Shown in pieces: positions 46,769-54,460 of a DNA stretch of 64,000 bases. The stretch covers positions 1 through 64,000 of the forward strand of contig JBGAKC010000023.1 in the NCBI GenBank assembly GCA_044224605.1, given 5' to 3'. This stretch comes from UBA7672 sp044224605. GTDB taxonomy: Bacteria > Pseudomonadota > Alphaproteobacteria > Caulobacterales > Hyphomonadaceae. The notes beneath the pieces are model-generated. The model was given only the letters and a program-made list of their open reading frames with translations. It was not told the DNA's origin and ran no database searches. Position 1 is the stretch's first letter. Every line of letters begins with the position of its first letter. The position numbers and the translations under genes were made by a program.

Positions 46769-47938
46769 ATGATCCCGAACACACGCTACCTCGACTTCGA
46801 CCTTGGCGAGACCGCGGACATGATCCGCGATACGGTCTCAAGCTTTGCCCAATCCGAAATCGCGCCCCGCGCGGCGGAGATCGACCGCACGGACGAGTTC
46901 CCGCGCGACCTCTGGCCGAAGATGGGCGAGTTGGGTCTGCTCGGCATCACGGTCGAGGAAGAGTGGGGCGGTTCCGGCCTCGGCTATCTCGAACATGCCG
47001 TGGCGATGGAGGAGATCAGCCGGGCGTCGGCTTCTGTCGGGCTGTCATACGGCGCGCACTCGAACCTCTGCGTGAACCAGATGCGGCGCTGGGGAACGGA
47101 CGCGCAGAAGAAGAAATACCTGACCAAGCTGATGACGGGCGAGCATCTCGGATCGCTGGCGATGTCGGAGCCGGGCGCCGGTTCGGATGTGGTCTCGATG
47201 AAGCTGACGGCCGTGAAGAAGGGCGATCGCTACGTCCTCAATGGCTCGAAGATGTGGATCACCAATGGTCCTTCGGCCGACACGCTGATCGTCTACGCCA
47301 AGACCGCGCCGGACAAGAATTCGCGCGGCATCTCGGCCTTCATCATCGAGAAGGGCTTCAAGGGTTTCAGCGTTGCGCAGAAACTCGACAAGCTCGGCAT
47401 GCGCGGATCGGAGACCGGCGAGCTGGTGTTCGAGGACTGCGAGGTTCCCGAAGAGAATGTGATGGGCCCGCTCAACGGCGGCGTCGAGGTGCTGATGTCG
47501 GGTCTCGACTATGAGCGGACGGTGTTGGCGGCGGGTTCTACCGGTATCATGCAGGCCTGCATGGACGTCGTCTTGCCCTACATCCACGACCGCAAGCAGT
47601 TCGGAAAATCCATCGGCGAATTCCAGCTCATCCAGGGCAAGGTCGCCGACATGTATGTGAAGATGAACGCTGCGAAGGCCTATGTGTATGCGGTCGCCAA
47701 GGCATGCGATGCGGGGCGGACCGCGCGCAAGGACGCAGCGGGCGCCATCCTCTTCGCGGCGGAAACCGCAACGCAGCTGGCGCTGGACGCCATCCAGATC
47801 CTCGGCGGCAACGGCTACATCAACGACTATCCGACCGGACGCTTGCTGCGCGATGCAAAGCTCTACGAGATCGGCGCGGGTACGTCGGAGATCAGGCGCT
47901 GGCTGATCGGCCGGGAGCTGTTCGCGGAGACGACCTAG
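46769..47938 (+). CDS. Isovaleryl-CoA dehydrogenase-like acyl-CoA dehydrogenase
   Basis: A 389-residue FAD enzyme closest in motif to isovaleryl-CoA dehydrogenase of leucine breakdown: catalytic Glu249 in SGLDYERTVLAAGSTGIMQ is at the IVD-specific position, with SEPGAGSDVVSMK, MWITNGPSADTLIVYAKT, RKQFGKSIGEFQLIQGKVAD and QILGGNGYINDYPTGRLLRD. The other leucine-degradation genes (carboxylase, hydratase, lyase) are not adjacent, so the assignment rests on sequence alone. A TTG at 46760 is a possible longer start. Confidence 0.88.
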   Translation: MIPNTRYLDFDLGETADMIRDTVSSFAQSEIAPRAAEIDRTDEFPRDLWPKMGELGLLGITVEEEWGGSGLGYLEHAVAMEEISRASASVGLSYGAHSNLCVNQMRRWGTDAQKKKYLTKLMTGEHLGSLAMSEPGAGSDVVSMKLTAVKKGDRYVLNGSKMWITNGPSADTLIVYAKTAPDKNSRGISAFIIEKGFKGFSVAQKLDKLGMRGSETGELVFEDCEVPEENVMGPLNGGVEVLMSGLDYERTVLAAGSTGIMQACMDVVLPYIHDRKQFGKSIGEFQLIQGKVADMYVKMNAAKAYVYAVAKACDAGRTARKDAAGAILFAAETATQLALDAIQILGGNGYINDYPTGRLLRDAKLYEIGAGTSEIRRWLIGRELFAETT

Positions 47939-47961
47939 TCACTGTTCGTGGGAGGAATGAC

Positions 47962-48903
47962 ATGGGCCTGAGAGCGCTCATTCTGGCGGCCGGTGCGCTG
48001 TTGCTCGAGGCTCCATTGTCTGCCCAAACGCCACAACCCGTCGCCGATCCCGGCGCGCCCCTCAGTGGCTATCCTCGCAAAGCTCTTGGCTTGCCGACGG
48101 CTGCAGAACTGAAGACCGCCACCTATGTCCGCGACGTGATCTACGGTCATCGTGACGGTATGGCGCTCACCTACGACGTGTTCAAGCCGAAGAAGGCCAA
48201 TGGCGCGCTGGTGGTGAACATGGTGTCCGCGGGATGGCGGTCATCGTGGGGGCCGCCGGAGGAGCGGCAGGCGCGCTATCAATGGTTGATCGACAAGGGG
48301 TTCACGGTCGTCGCGCTTTACCATTCGTCGGCGCCGCGCTTCCAGGTGCCGGATGCGGTCAATGATGTCCGGCTTGGGCTGCGCCACGTCAAGCTGCATG
48401 CGAAGGAATACGGGGCAGACCCCGCGCGCATCGGTGTTTGGGGCGCGAGCGCAGGCGGGCATCTATCGCTGGTTGCGGGCATGATGGCCGATGACGGCGA
48501 TCCGGCTGCAGTCAATCCGCTGGAACGATCCAGCAACCGTGTGAAGGCGGTCGTCGCCTATTTCCCGCCGACTGATCTTGATGCGTTGCTGGGCGACCGG
48601 CCCAAGCAGGGCGTTATCGATTTCGACAATGCATTGCGTGCGAAGATTTCCCCGATCCACTTCGTGGATGCGAAGGACTCGCCGGCGCTGATCATTTCAG
48701 GCGGCTCGGACAAGGGCGTTCCGATCTCGCAGTCGGAGACAATGCATGCTGCGCTCGACAAGGCAGGCGTCGAGAACCAGCTCAAGATCTTCCCGGAAGC
48801 AGATCACGACTTCTACGTGAAGGGCGATCCAGTGCGGACCGACGCCATCGCTACCGAGGCGATGAACATGATGGTCGCCTGGTTCGAGCAGCATCTGAAA
48901 TAG
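47962..48903 (+). CDS. Exported alpha/beta hydrolase
   Basis: A 313-residue protein with a signal peptide (LRALILAAGALLLEAPLSAQ). The hydrolase fold is of the esterase/peptidase type: nucleophile Ser163 in GVWGASAGGHLS, Asp in IISGGSDKGVP and His in PEADHDFY. The Trp-rich SAGWRSSWGPPEE replaces the usual HGGG-type oxyanion sequence. ATG 47962 has GGGAGG upstream; the frame extends into the dehydrogenase gene in another phase. Substrate unknown; likely periplasmic. Confidence 0.85.
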   Translation: MGLRALILAAGALLLEAPLSAQTPQPVADPGAPLSGYPRKALGLPTAAELKTATYVRDVIYGHRDGMALTYDVFKPKKANGALVVNMVSAGWRSSWGPPEERQARYQWLIDKGFTVVALYHSSAPRFQVPDAVNDVRLGLRHVKLHAKEYGADPARIGVWGASAGGHLSLVAGMMADDGDPAAVNPLERSSNRVKAVVAYFPPTDLDALLGDRPKQGVIDFDNALRAKISPIHFVDAKDSPALIISGGSDKGVPISQSETMHAALDKAGVENQLKIFPEADHDFYVKGDPVRTDAIATEAMNMMVAWFEQHLK

Positions 48904-48974
48904 CTGCCGCAAAACCACCAAAGCTTGCCGGTCCCGGGTTAGCGGGGCGGAGCCTTGTCAGTTCAGGGCGAACC

Positions 48975-49106
48975 TCAGTTCGAGGCGACAACCGTCGGGA
49001 GGGGTTGCAGATCGACGAAGAGGTCGGAAGGGCCGGAGAAAGCCAGAGCGGACATTCCAGCGGCGAGGGCGGCGAAAGCCGCGACAATCATTCTTTTTGC
49101 GAGCAT
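48975..49106 (-). CDS. Possible small exported protein
   Basis: A 43-residue frame with a convincing signal sequence (MLAKRMIVAAFAALAAGMSA), then FSGPSDLFVDLQPLPTVV. The ribosome site is weak and no homologue is recognised, so it may not be real. It lies in the 411-base gap between the hydrolase and methyltransferase genes. The rest of that gap (49180-49260) is unusually A/T-rich, with runs of A and T and a GGTTAAC, and may hold promoters; no T-run terminator with a stem is clear. Confidence 0.35.
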   Translation of the reverse strand: MLAKRMIVAAFAALAAGMSALAFSGPSDLFVDLQPLPTVVASN

Positions 49107-49314
49107 GGGAGCGCCCGTTCTCTTTTTTCTGTTCCTGGCCGGGATGTTGTTCCCGGTCTTCTCATCACCGCTAGATGGAGGCGCATTTCGTCCCAAAAAA
49201 GGCGCCTCGCAAAACTTTTTTAACCTGCAAAAGTTGAGAAAAGATAAACGGTTAACAGGTGAAGGTGCGGTTTGCCTGCCCCAAAGGTCACTTTCAGGTC
49301 GCCGAAGTCCGTTT

Positions 49315-50157
49315 TCAGCCGGTTCTCGCAGTCACGATCCAGACCCGGCCGGGCAGGGCGACTGATCCGTCCGCCGCTGCATGAGGGGTCAGGGCGGCCT
49401 CAATCGCGGCCAGCATCGCTGGGTGCTTGTCCGCCGGGGTGTCACGGAAGACCCGAGAGACGGGGCCGATCCGGGAAGCCATCTCCGCGGCTCCCCGGGC
49501 GCTGGCGCCGATCTGGACGGGGGCTTCGAAGGCCCCTGCCTGAACATTCCTGAAGCCGGCTGTCTCGAGGATGCCTTTCACACGGTCGCAGTCAGCGAAG
49601 GCAAACGGGCCGGGGGCGTTGGGCTCGGACTGGGGAGCAGGCAGGGCGGCGGCTTGACGGGCGGCGACGGCGGCGACCGAGGCCCAGGGGTTCTCCCGCG
49701 GGCCCTGCCAGCAGGCGAAGGCCAGCCGCCCGCCGGGTTTAATGGCTTTCCTGAGATGGGCGAACGCCGACGGCGGATCGTCGAAGAACATGACGCCGAA
49801 GCGCGAATACAGGACGTCGAACAGGCCCGCCAGGCTGGCTTTGGAAGCATCGGCTTCCGTGAATGACAGGTTCGCGACACCGGAGGCCCTCTGCCGCGCA
49901 AGACCAAGCATGGGGGCCGAAACGTCGAGACCCAGCACCCTGCCTGTAGGCCCGACCGCCCTGGCCAGCGCCAGCGAGGTGTCTCCACAGCCGCAGCCAA
50001 CGTCGAGGATGCGCTCGCCGGGTTGGGGAGCAGCAGCGCGGAGGGCGGCCTCCCCGAACGGCCGGATCAGGGCGTCCATGGTCTCCTGTTCGCTCACCCA
50101 GTGGGCGCCGACTGCGCCATTCCACTCCTGGATCTGCTGGGAATTATCACCGGCCAT
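49315..50157 (-). CDS. SAM-dependent class I methyltransferase
   Basis: A 280-residue protein. SAM-binding motif I is ILDVGCGCGDTSLALAR, followed by VLGLDVSAPML (acidic loop), FTEADASKASL and the LYSRFGVMFFDDP, LRKAIKPGGRLAFACWQ segments. It resembles UbiE/COQ5-like small-molecule methyltransferases. ATG 50157 has AGGAGGG at good spacing. Divergent from ndk. Substrate unknown. Confidence 0.88.
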   Translation of the reverse strand: MAGDNSQQIQEWNGAVGAHWVSEQETMDALIRPFGEAALRAAAPQPGERILDVGCGCGDTSLALARAVGPTGRVLGLDVSAPMLGLARQRASGVANLSFTEADASKASLAGLFDVLYSRFGVMFFDDPPSAFAHLRKAIKPGGRLAFACWQGPRENPWASVAAVAARQAAALPAPQSEPNAPGPFAFADCDRVKGILETAGFRNVQAGAFEAPVQIGASARGAAEMASRIGPVSRVFRDTPADKHPAMLAAIEAALTPHAAADGSVALPGRVWIVTARTG

Positions 50158-50315
50158 GAGGCCCTCCTGCATCTGCGGCAGACTACCGCCAGCGTCGTCT
50201 GCCAATAAACCATAGACCCCTGTTGGCGCGGCAGGTTCCGAAGGATATAGGGGCCCTCCGAACCCGATTCAGTGGGCTTATCAGCCCTTCAAAGAACCGT
50301 CCTCAGGAACACGAC

Positions 50316-50738
50316 ATGGCCGTCCAACGCACCTTCTCCATCATCAAGCCGGACGCGACCAAGCGTAACCTCACCGGCGCGATCAACGCCGTGTTCGAGA
50401 AAGCTGGCCTGCGCATCGTCGCCCAGAAGCGCGTGCGCCTGACCCGCGCCCAGGCGGAAGGCTTCTACGCCGAGCACAAGGCTCGCGGCTTCTTCGGCGA
50501 GCTAGTCGACTTCATGACCTCGGGCCCGGTCGTCCTCCAGGTCCTTGAGGGTGAGAACGCCGTGGCTCATCACCGCGAAGTCATGGGTGCGACCGACCCG
50601 GCGAAGGCCGCCGACGGCACCGTCCGCAAGCTCTTCGCGCAATCGATCGGCGAGAACTCGGTCCATGGTTCGGACTCGGAAGCCTCAGCCGAGCGCGAAA
50701 TCAACTTCTTCTTCCGTCTCGACGAAATCGTAGGCTGA
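50316..50738 (+). CDS. ndk: Nucleoside diphosphate kinase
   Basis: Balances nucleoside triphosphates by phosphate transfer through a phosphohistidine. The 140-residue protein has FSIIKPDATKRNLTGAI and active His117 in GENSVHGSDS. The frame upstream of ATG 50316 is open but not conserved. It is followed closely by a GNAT-type frame. Confidence 0.97.
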   Translation: MAVQRTFSIIKPDATKRNLTGAINAVFEKAGLRIVAQKRVRLTRAQAEGFYAEHKARGFFGELVDFMTSGPVVLQVLEGENAVAHHREVMGATDPAKAADGTVRKLFAQSIGENSVHGSDSEASAEREINFFFRLDEIVG

Positions 50739-50814
50739 TCCCATCACGCGCTCATTCCGCCCCGCGCATCTTTCAGAGCGCAAAGCGCTGGAGGAGCTGC
50801 AGCGTCGCGCGATC

Positions 50815-51198
50815 ATGAAGTGGGATGCGGCCTGGCCCGAACAGGCTGCGCGCCCGCCTTCGGTGGAGCTGACGGATGATCACATCAACGCCGGCCTCGT
50901 GATCGTGTTTGAGCACTGGGGCGCGCCGGCGGGATACGCCGTGGTCACTCCGCACGAAGACGGTAGCGCCGATCTCGACGGACCATTCGTCGAGCCGGAT
51001 CTCTGGCGCAGCGGAATCGGTCGCAAGCTGGTGGAGGAGGCGGCGCAGTTTGCGACTGCGCTCGAGGCCGGCGTGCTGGTGGCTCTCGCTGGTCCGCGCG
51101 CGGTGCAGTTCTACGCCAAATGCGGCTTCTCGCAGGACGACACCCAGAGCACGCCGCATGGGCCCGTTTCCGTGATGTCACGCAGCCTGGTATTCTGA
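50815..51198 (+). CDS. GNAT-family acetyltransferase, start codon problematic
   Basis: From ATG 50815 the protein has 127 residues with the GNAT core: FVEPDLWRSGIGRKLVEEAA (acetyl-CoA pyrophosphate loop R-x2-GIG) and AVQFYAKCGF. Family coding clearly continues upstream in the same frame to about 50743 (ITRSFRPAHLSERKALEELQ), which supplies the first strand and helix, but there is no ATG, GTG or TTG there. Either a rare ATC start at 50743 is used, the start codon has mutated, or a shortened protein is made. Substrate unknown. Confidence 0.75.
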   Translation: MKWDAAWPEQAARPPSVELTDDHINAGLVIVFEHWGAPAGYAVVTPHEDGSADLDGPFVEPDLWRSGIGRKLVEEAAQFATALEAGVLVALAGPRAVQFYAKCGFSQDDTQSTPHGPVSVMSRSLVF

Positions 51199-51209
51199 CG
51201 CAGCGCCAA

Positions 51210-51235
51210 CAATATCGCGTGCGATGTAGATATTG
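51210..51235. promoter_or_regulatory. Inverted repeat before marR, likely operator
   Basis: CAATATC and GATATTG form a perfect 7-bp inverted repeat with 12 bases between, 33 bases before the marR start. A direct repeat CGATGTA (near 51222 and 51243) overlaps it. MarR proteins usually bind such dyads in their own promoter. Confidence 0.5.
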
Positions 51236-51267
51236 CGCATACGATGTATCTGGCCTAGCGTGCCGCC

Positions 51268-51720
51268 ATGACCGCCCCCAACCGCCGCATGTTCTGGCTG
51301 CTCGCGCGCGCCCAGCGCCGGGTGGCGGCTGCGGCCGACGCCAATATCGCCGACCTGGGACTGACGTCGACGCAGGCGGGTGCGCTGTTCTGCTTTGGCG
51401 ATGAGGGCTTGTTGATCGGCGAGCTGGCGCAGGCGCTGGATCTTGCACAATCGGCTGCATCGGGGTTGGCGCAGCGGCTTGAGGATGCAGGACTGGTTGC
51501 GCGTTCCGATGTAAAGGGCGACGGACGCGCGGCGCGGCTGACGCTGACAGCCACTGGCAAGCGCAAGCGGGACGAGGCTGCGCGCCGGACGATCGCAGCC
51601 AATACGCAGATGCTGCAGGGATTCACCGATCGCGAAGCCGACATCATCGTCCGTTGGCTCAACCATGTGGCCGACGTCGCAACGCCCGCCAAACGTTCGA
51701 AACAGAGGGAAAAGACATGA
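51268..51720 (+). CDS. MarR-family transcriptional regulator
   Basis: A 150-residue winged-helix regulator. LTSTQAGALFCFGDEGLLIGE and LAQSAASGLAQRLEDAGLVA form the helix-turn-helix, SDVKGDGRAARLTLTATGK the wing (D-x-R-x-R-x-x-x-LT). It overlaps the enoyl-CoA hydratase gene (ATGA) and probably controls that gene and itself, perhaps sensing a CoA ester. Confidence 0.9.
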   Translation: MTAPNRRMFWLLARAQRRVAAAADANIADLGLTSTQAGALFCFGDEGLLIGELAQALDLAQSAASGLAQRLEDAGLVARSDVKGDGRAARLTLTATGKRKRDEAARRTIAANTQMLQGFTDREADIIVRWLNHVADVATPAKRSKQREKT

Positions 51721-52478
51721 CAGATCTTGTGAAAATCAGCGTCGACAACGGCGTGATGGAGATCGTCTGGAACCGGCCGGACAAGAAGAACGCGCTGTCG
51801 AACACGATGTATCGCGCGGCGACGGCTGCACTCGCGCGGGCGGTGGAGGATAATTCCATCCGCGTCGTGCTGCTGGCCTCTGAAGGCGACAGCTTCACGT
51901 CAGGCAATGATCTCGCGGACTTCGCTTCAGCAGCGATGGGCGGTGAAGCGCCAGCTGCCGGAGCGTTTATCGAGGCGATCGCACAGTTCCCGAAGCCGCT
52001 TCTGGCGGCCGTGCCGGGACTGGCCGTCGGCGTTGGGACGACAATGCTGCTCCATTGCGATCTGGTGTTCGTGGCCGATGATGCGAAGCTGACGACGCCA
52101 TTCGTGAACCTGGCGTTGGTGCCGGAGGCTGCGTCCTCCATGCTGATGCCGGCGCGGATCGGACATGTACGCGCGTTTGCGATGTTTGCGCTGGGTGAGG
52201 GCTTCACGGGCGCTCAGGCGGCGCAGTTGGGGCTCGCCAATGCGGCGCTGCCGGCGGGCGAGGTGATCGGGGCTGCGCGCGAGGCGGCGAAGAAACTGGC
52301 GCTGCGGCCCTTGGGCGCCGTGATGGCGACCAAGAAGCTCATGCGCGATGGCGAAACGATCCTGAGGCAGCTGCGAACCGAGGGGGCCATCTTCGGCGAA
52401 CGGTTGCGGGGCGCCGAAGCCATGGAAGCCTTCACGGCCTTCCGCGAGAAGCGCGCGCCGGATTTCTCGAAGCTCTAG
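51717..52478 (+). CDS. Enoyl-CoA hydratase/isomerase family protein
   Basis: A 253-residue crotonase-fold protein. VLLASEGDSFTSGNDLADF and KPLLAAVPGLAVGVGTTMLL form the oxyanion hole; the Glu in LALVPEAASSMLMPARIG corresponds to one catalytic residue. The N-terminal EIVWNRPDKKNALSNTMY is typical. Coupled to marR; likely fatty-acid or aromatic-acid CoA metabolism, reaction unresolved. Confidence 0.9.
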   Translation: MTDLVKISVDNGVMEIVWNRPDKKNALSNTMYRAATAALARAVEDNSIRVVLLASEGDSFTSGNDLADFASAAMGGEAPAAGAFIEAIAQFPKPLLAAVPGLAVGVGTTMLLHCDLVFVADDAKLTTPFVNLALVPEAASSMLMPARIGHVRAFAMFALGEGFTGAQAAQLGLANAALPAGEVIGAAREAAKKLALRPLGAVMATKKLMRDGETILRQLRTEGAIFGERLRGAEAMEAFTAFREKRAPDFSKL

Positions 52479-52504
52479 AGACCGTCCGATTGCCCCAGCG
52501 TAGT

Positions 52505-52527
52505 CACACTCGATTCAATCGAGTGTG
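52505..52527. repeat. Perfect 23-base palindrome between hydratase and ftsB genes
   Basis: CACACTCGATT and AATCGAGTGTG flank a single C. It lies 26 bases after the hydratase stop and has no T-run. The arms and one-base centre suit a protein-binding operator or a very tight hairpin; it contains one GATTC (GANTC) site. Confidence 0.65.
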
Positions 52528-52639
52528 GCATACGCTAAGCATTGGGATCGGCTTCAGCGCCGATTCATGTCTGATTAACCATGTCACGGTCAGGTCTGGC
52601 TGGTTCGAGCGTAGCGTCCGGGGAGGTTCAGGACAGTCA

Positions 52640-52942
52640 ATGGAAGGCGTGCTGAAGACGGCAAAAGCCATTCTTCTGCCCGGCGTCATTGGCGGGTTGA
52701 TCCTGTATTTCTCGTACCACGCGCTGGCAGGCGACCAGGGTCTTGCGGCCTGGACCGGGCTGCAGGCCCAGGAAGCCCAACTCAAGACCGATATCGAGCG
52801 TCTGAAGGGTGAAAAAGCGACGCTGCAGGCCTCGCTCGTGCGCCTTCGCGACAAGAGCCTGGATCTCGACTACGTCGAGGAGATCGCCCGCACCAAACTG
52901 TCATTCGTGCGACCGGACGAGCTTCTCGTCGCCGTTCGTTGA
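52640..52942 (+). CDS. ftsB: Septum formation initiator (FtsB/DivIC family)
   Basis: A 100-residue bitopic cell-division protein. One N-terminal membrane helix (ILLPGVIGGLILYFSYHAL) is followed by a coiled coil (LQAQEAQLKTDIERLKGEKA) and the family tail LDYVEEIARTKLSFVRPDEL. FtsB links FtsQ and FtsL in the divisome. ATG 52640 is used; the frame is open upstream to 52490. As in Caulobacter it directly precedes the pdh genes. Confidence 0.9.
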   Translation: MEGVLKTAKAILLPGVIGGLILYFSYHALAGDQGLAAWTGLQAQEAQLKTDIERLKGEKATLQASLVRLRDKSLDLDYVEEIARTKLSFVRPDELLVAVR

Positions 52943-53050
52943 TCCTTCCCCAAATTTGGTGTGGAACTGGCCGGTCGATCCCGCGATAAGCGTGGGACAA
53001 GGTCAAATTCGTCCTTATCTTTCCGGGCAGGCAAAAGGGATTCCCACGCC

Positions 53051-54067
53051 ATGGCAGCGAAAAAGCCCACCGCAAAGACTAGGAAACCGGTGTCAGAGCC
53101 TCAGAAGTCTGATTTAATTGGGTATTACCGTGACATGCTACTTATTCGGCGCTTCGAGGAGAAGGCCGGCCAGCTTTACGGCATGGGGCTCATCGCAGGC
53201 TTCTGTCACCTCTACATCGGCCAGGAGGCCGTAGTGGTCGGGGTGCAGTCGGTTCTCGATCCGGACGATCAGGTGATCACGGGCTATCGCGACCACGGCC
53301 ATATGCTGGCGGCCGGAATGACGCCGCGCGGGGTTATGGCCGAGCTCACGGGGCGCGAAGGCGGTTATGCCCGCGGCAAGGGCGGCTCGATGCACATGTT
53401 CAGCCGCGAGAAGAACTTCTTCGGTGGGCACGGAATTGTTGGCGCGCAGGTGCCATTAGGCACCGGGCTGGCTTTCTCGAACAGGTATAAGGGAACCGAC
53501 GCGGTGTGTGTCGCCTACTTCGGCGACGGCGCCTCGAACCAGGGACAGGTCTACGAGGCGTTCAACATGGCCTCGCTGTGGAAGCTGCCGGTCGTCTATG
53601 TGATCGAGAACAATCAATATGCCATGGGCACGTCGATCGCGCGCGCGTCGGCGGAGACAGAACTTTCCAAGCGCGGCATCTCGTTCGAGATCCCCGGCGA
53701 GGAAGTGGACGGCATGGACGTGCTGGCCGTGCGCAAGGCGGCGGCGCAGGCGGTGCAGCGGGCGCGTGATGGGGATGGGCCGTATATCCTCGAGATGAAG
53801 ACCTATCGCTATCGCGGGCACTCAATGTCTGACCCGGCGAAGTATCGCACGCGGGAAGAAGTGCAGGACGTGCGCGAGCATCGCGATCCGATCGAGATGC
53901 TGAAGAAGAAGCTCCTGGATGCGAAGCATGTGACCGAGGACGATCTCAAGAAGATCGAGGCCGAGGTGCGCGAAGTCGTCAACGACAGCGCCGAGTTCGC
54001 GCAGACGAGCCCCGAGCCGCATCCGGACGAGCTTTGGACCGACGTGCTGGTGGAGAGCCGGGGATGA
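53051..54067 (+). CDS. pdhA: Pyruvate dehydrogenase E1 component subunit alpha
   Basis: Thiamine-diphosphate subunit that decarboxylates pyruvate. The 338-residue protein has LIRRFEEKAGQLYGMG, the regulated-loop region GGHGIVGAQVPLGTG, the ThDP motif YFGDGASNQGQVYEAFNMA ... VIENNQYAM and KTYRYRGHSMSDPAKYR. A basic Lys-rich N-terminus (residues 1-15) precedes the domain. The stop overlaps the VOC gene. Confidence 0.96.
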   Translation: MAAKKPTAKTRKPVSEPQKSDLIGYYRDMLLIRRFEEKAGQLYGMGLIAGFCHLYIGQEAVVVGVQSVLDPDDQVITGYRDHGHMLAAGMTPRGVMAELTGREGGYARGKGGSMHMFSREKNFFGGHGIVGAQVPLGTGLAFSNRYKGTDAVCVAYFGDGASNQGQVYEAFNMASLWKLPVVYVIENNQYAMGTSIARASAETELSKRGISFEIPGEEVDGMDVLAVRKAAAQAVQRARDGDGPYILEMKTYRYRGHSMSDPAKYRTREEVQDVREHRDPIEMLKKKLLDAKHVTEDDLKKIEAEVREVVNDSAEFAQTSPEPHPDELWTDVLVESRG

Positions 54068-54456
54068 GCGGCCGGCCCGTACACTTCGAGATCCATGCAA
54101 GCGATCCGGACAAGTCGATCGCCTTCTACAAGGAACTGTTTGGCTGGCGGTTCGAGCGCTATCCGGTTCCGGGCGTCTATTACGGCGTGATCACCGGCGA
54201 TGAAACGACGCGCGGAATCAATGGCGGGTTGATCCAGCGCATGGGACCGACGCCTGTCGAGGGCGCGCCAGTGAACAGCTGGACGGTGACGGTCGAGGTT
54301 GAGAGCTGCGACAAGACCCTGGCTCGCGCGCTCGAACTGGGCGGCGCGCAGGCGCTGCCCAAGATGTCGATCCCGCACGTCGGATATGTAGCCTACATCA
54401 AGGACGTGGACGGCAACATTGTTGGTCTCCACCAGAACGATCCTGGAGCGCGCTAA
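54064..54456 (+). CDS. VOC-family (glyoxalase-like) protein in the pdh operon
   Basis: A 130-residue vicinal-oxygen-chelate protein with two beta-alpha-beta-beta-beta units: VHFEIHASDPDKSIAFYKEL and WTVTVEVESCDKTLARALEL, ending YVAYIKDVDGNIVGLHQND. Metal-ligand positions appear as His in VHFEIH and Asp/Gln or His near the end. It overlaps pdhA by four bases and ends four bases before pdhB, so it is surely co-transcribed; its link with pyruvate oxidation is unknown (perhaps detoxifying methylglyoxal-like by-products). Confidence 0.88.
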   Translation: MSGRPVHFEIHASDPDKSIAFYKELFGWRFERYPVPGVYYGVITGDETTRGINGGLIQRMGPTPVEGAPVNSWTVTVEVESCDKTLARALELGGAQALPKMSIPHVGYVAYIKDVDGNIVGLHQNDPGAR

Positions 54457-54460
54457 GCAC

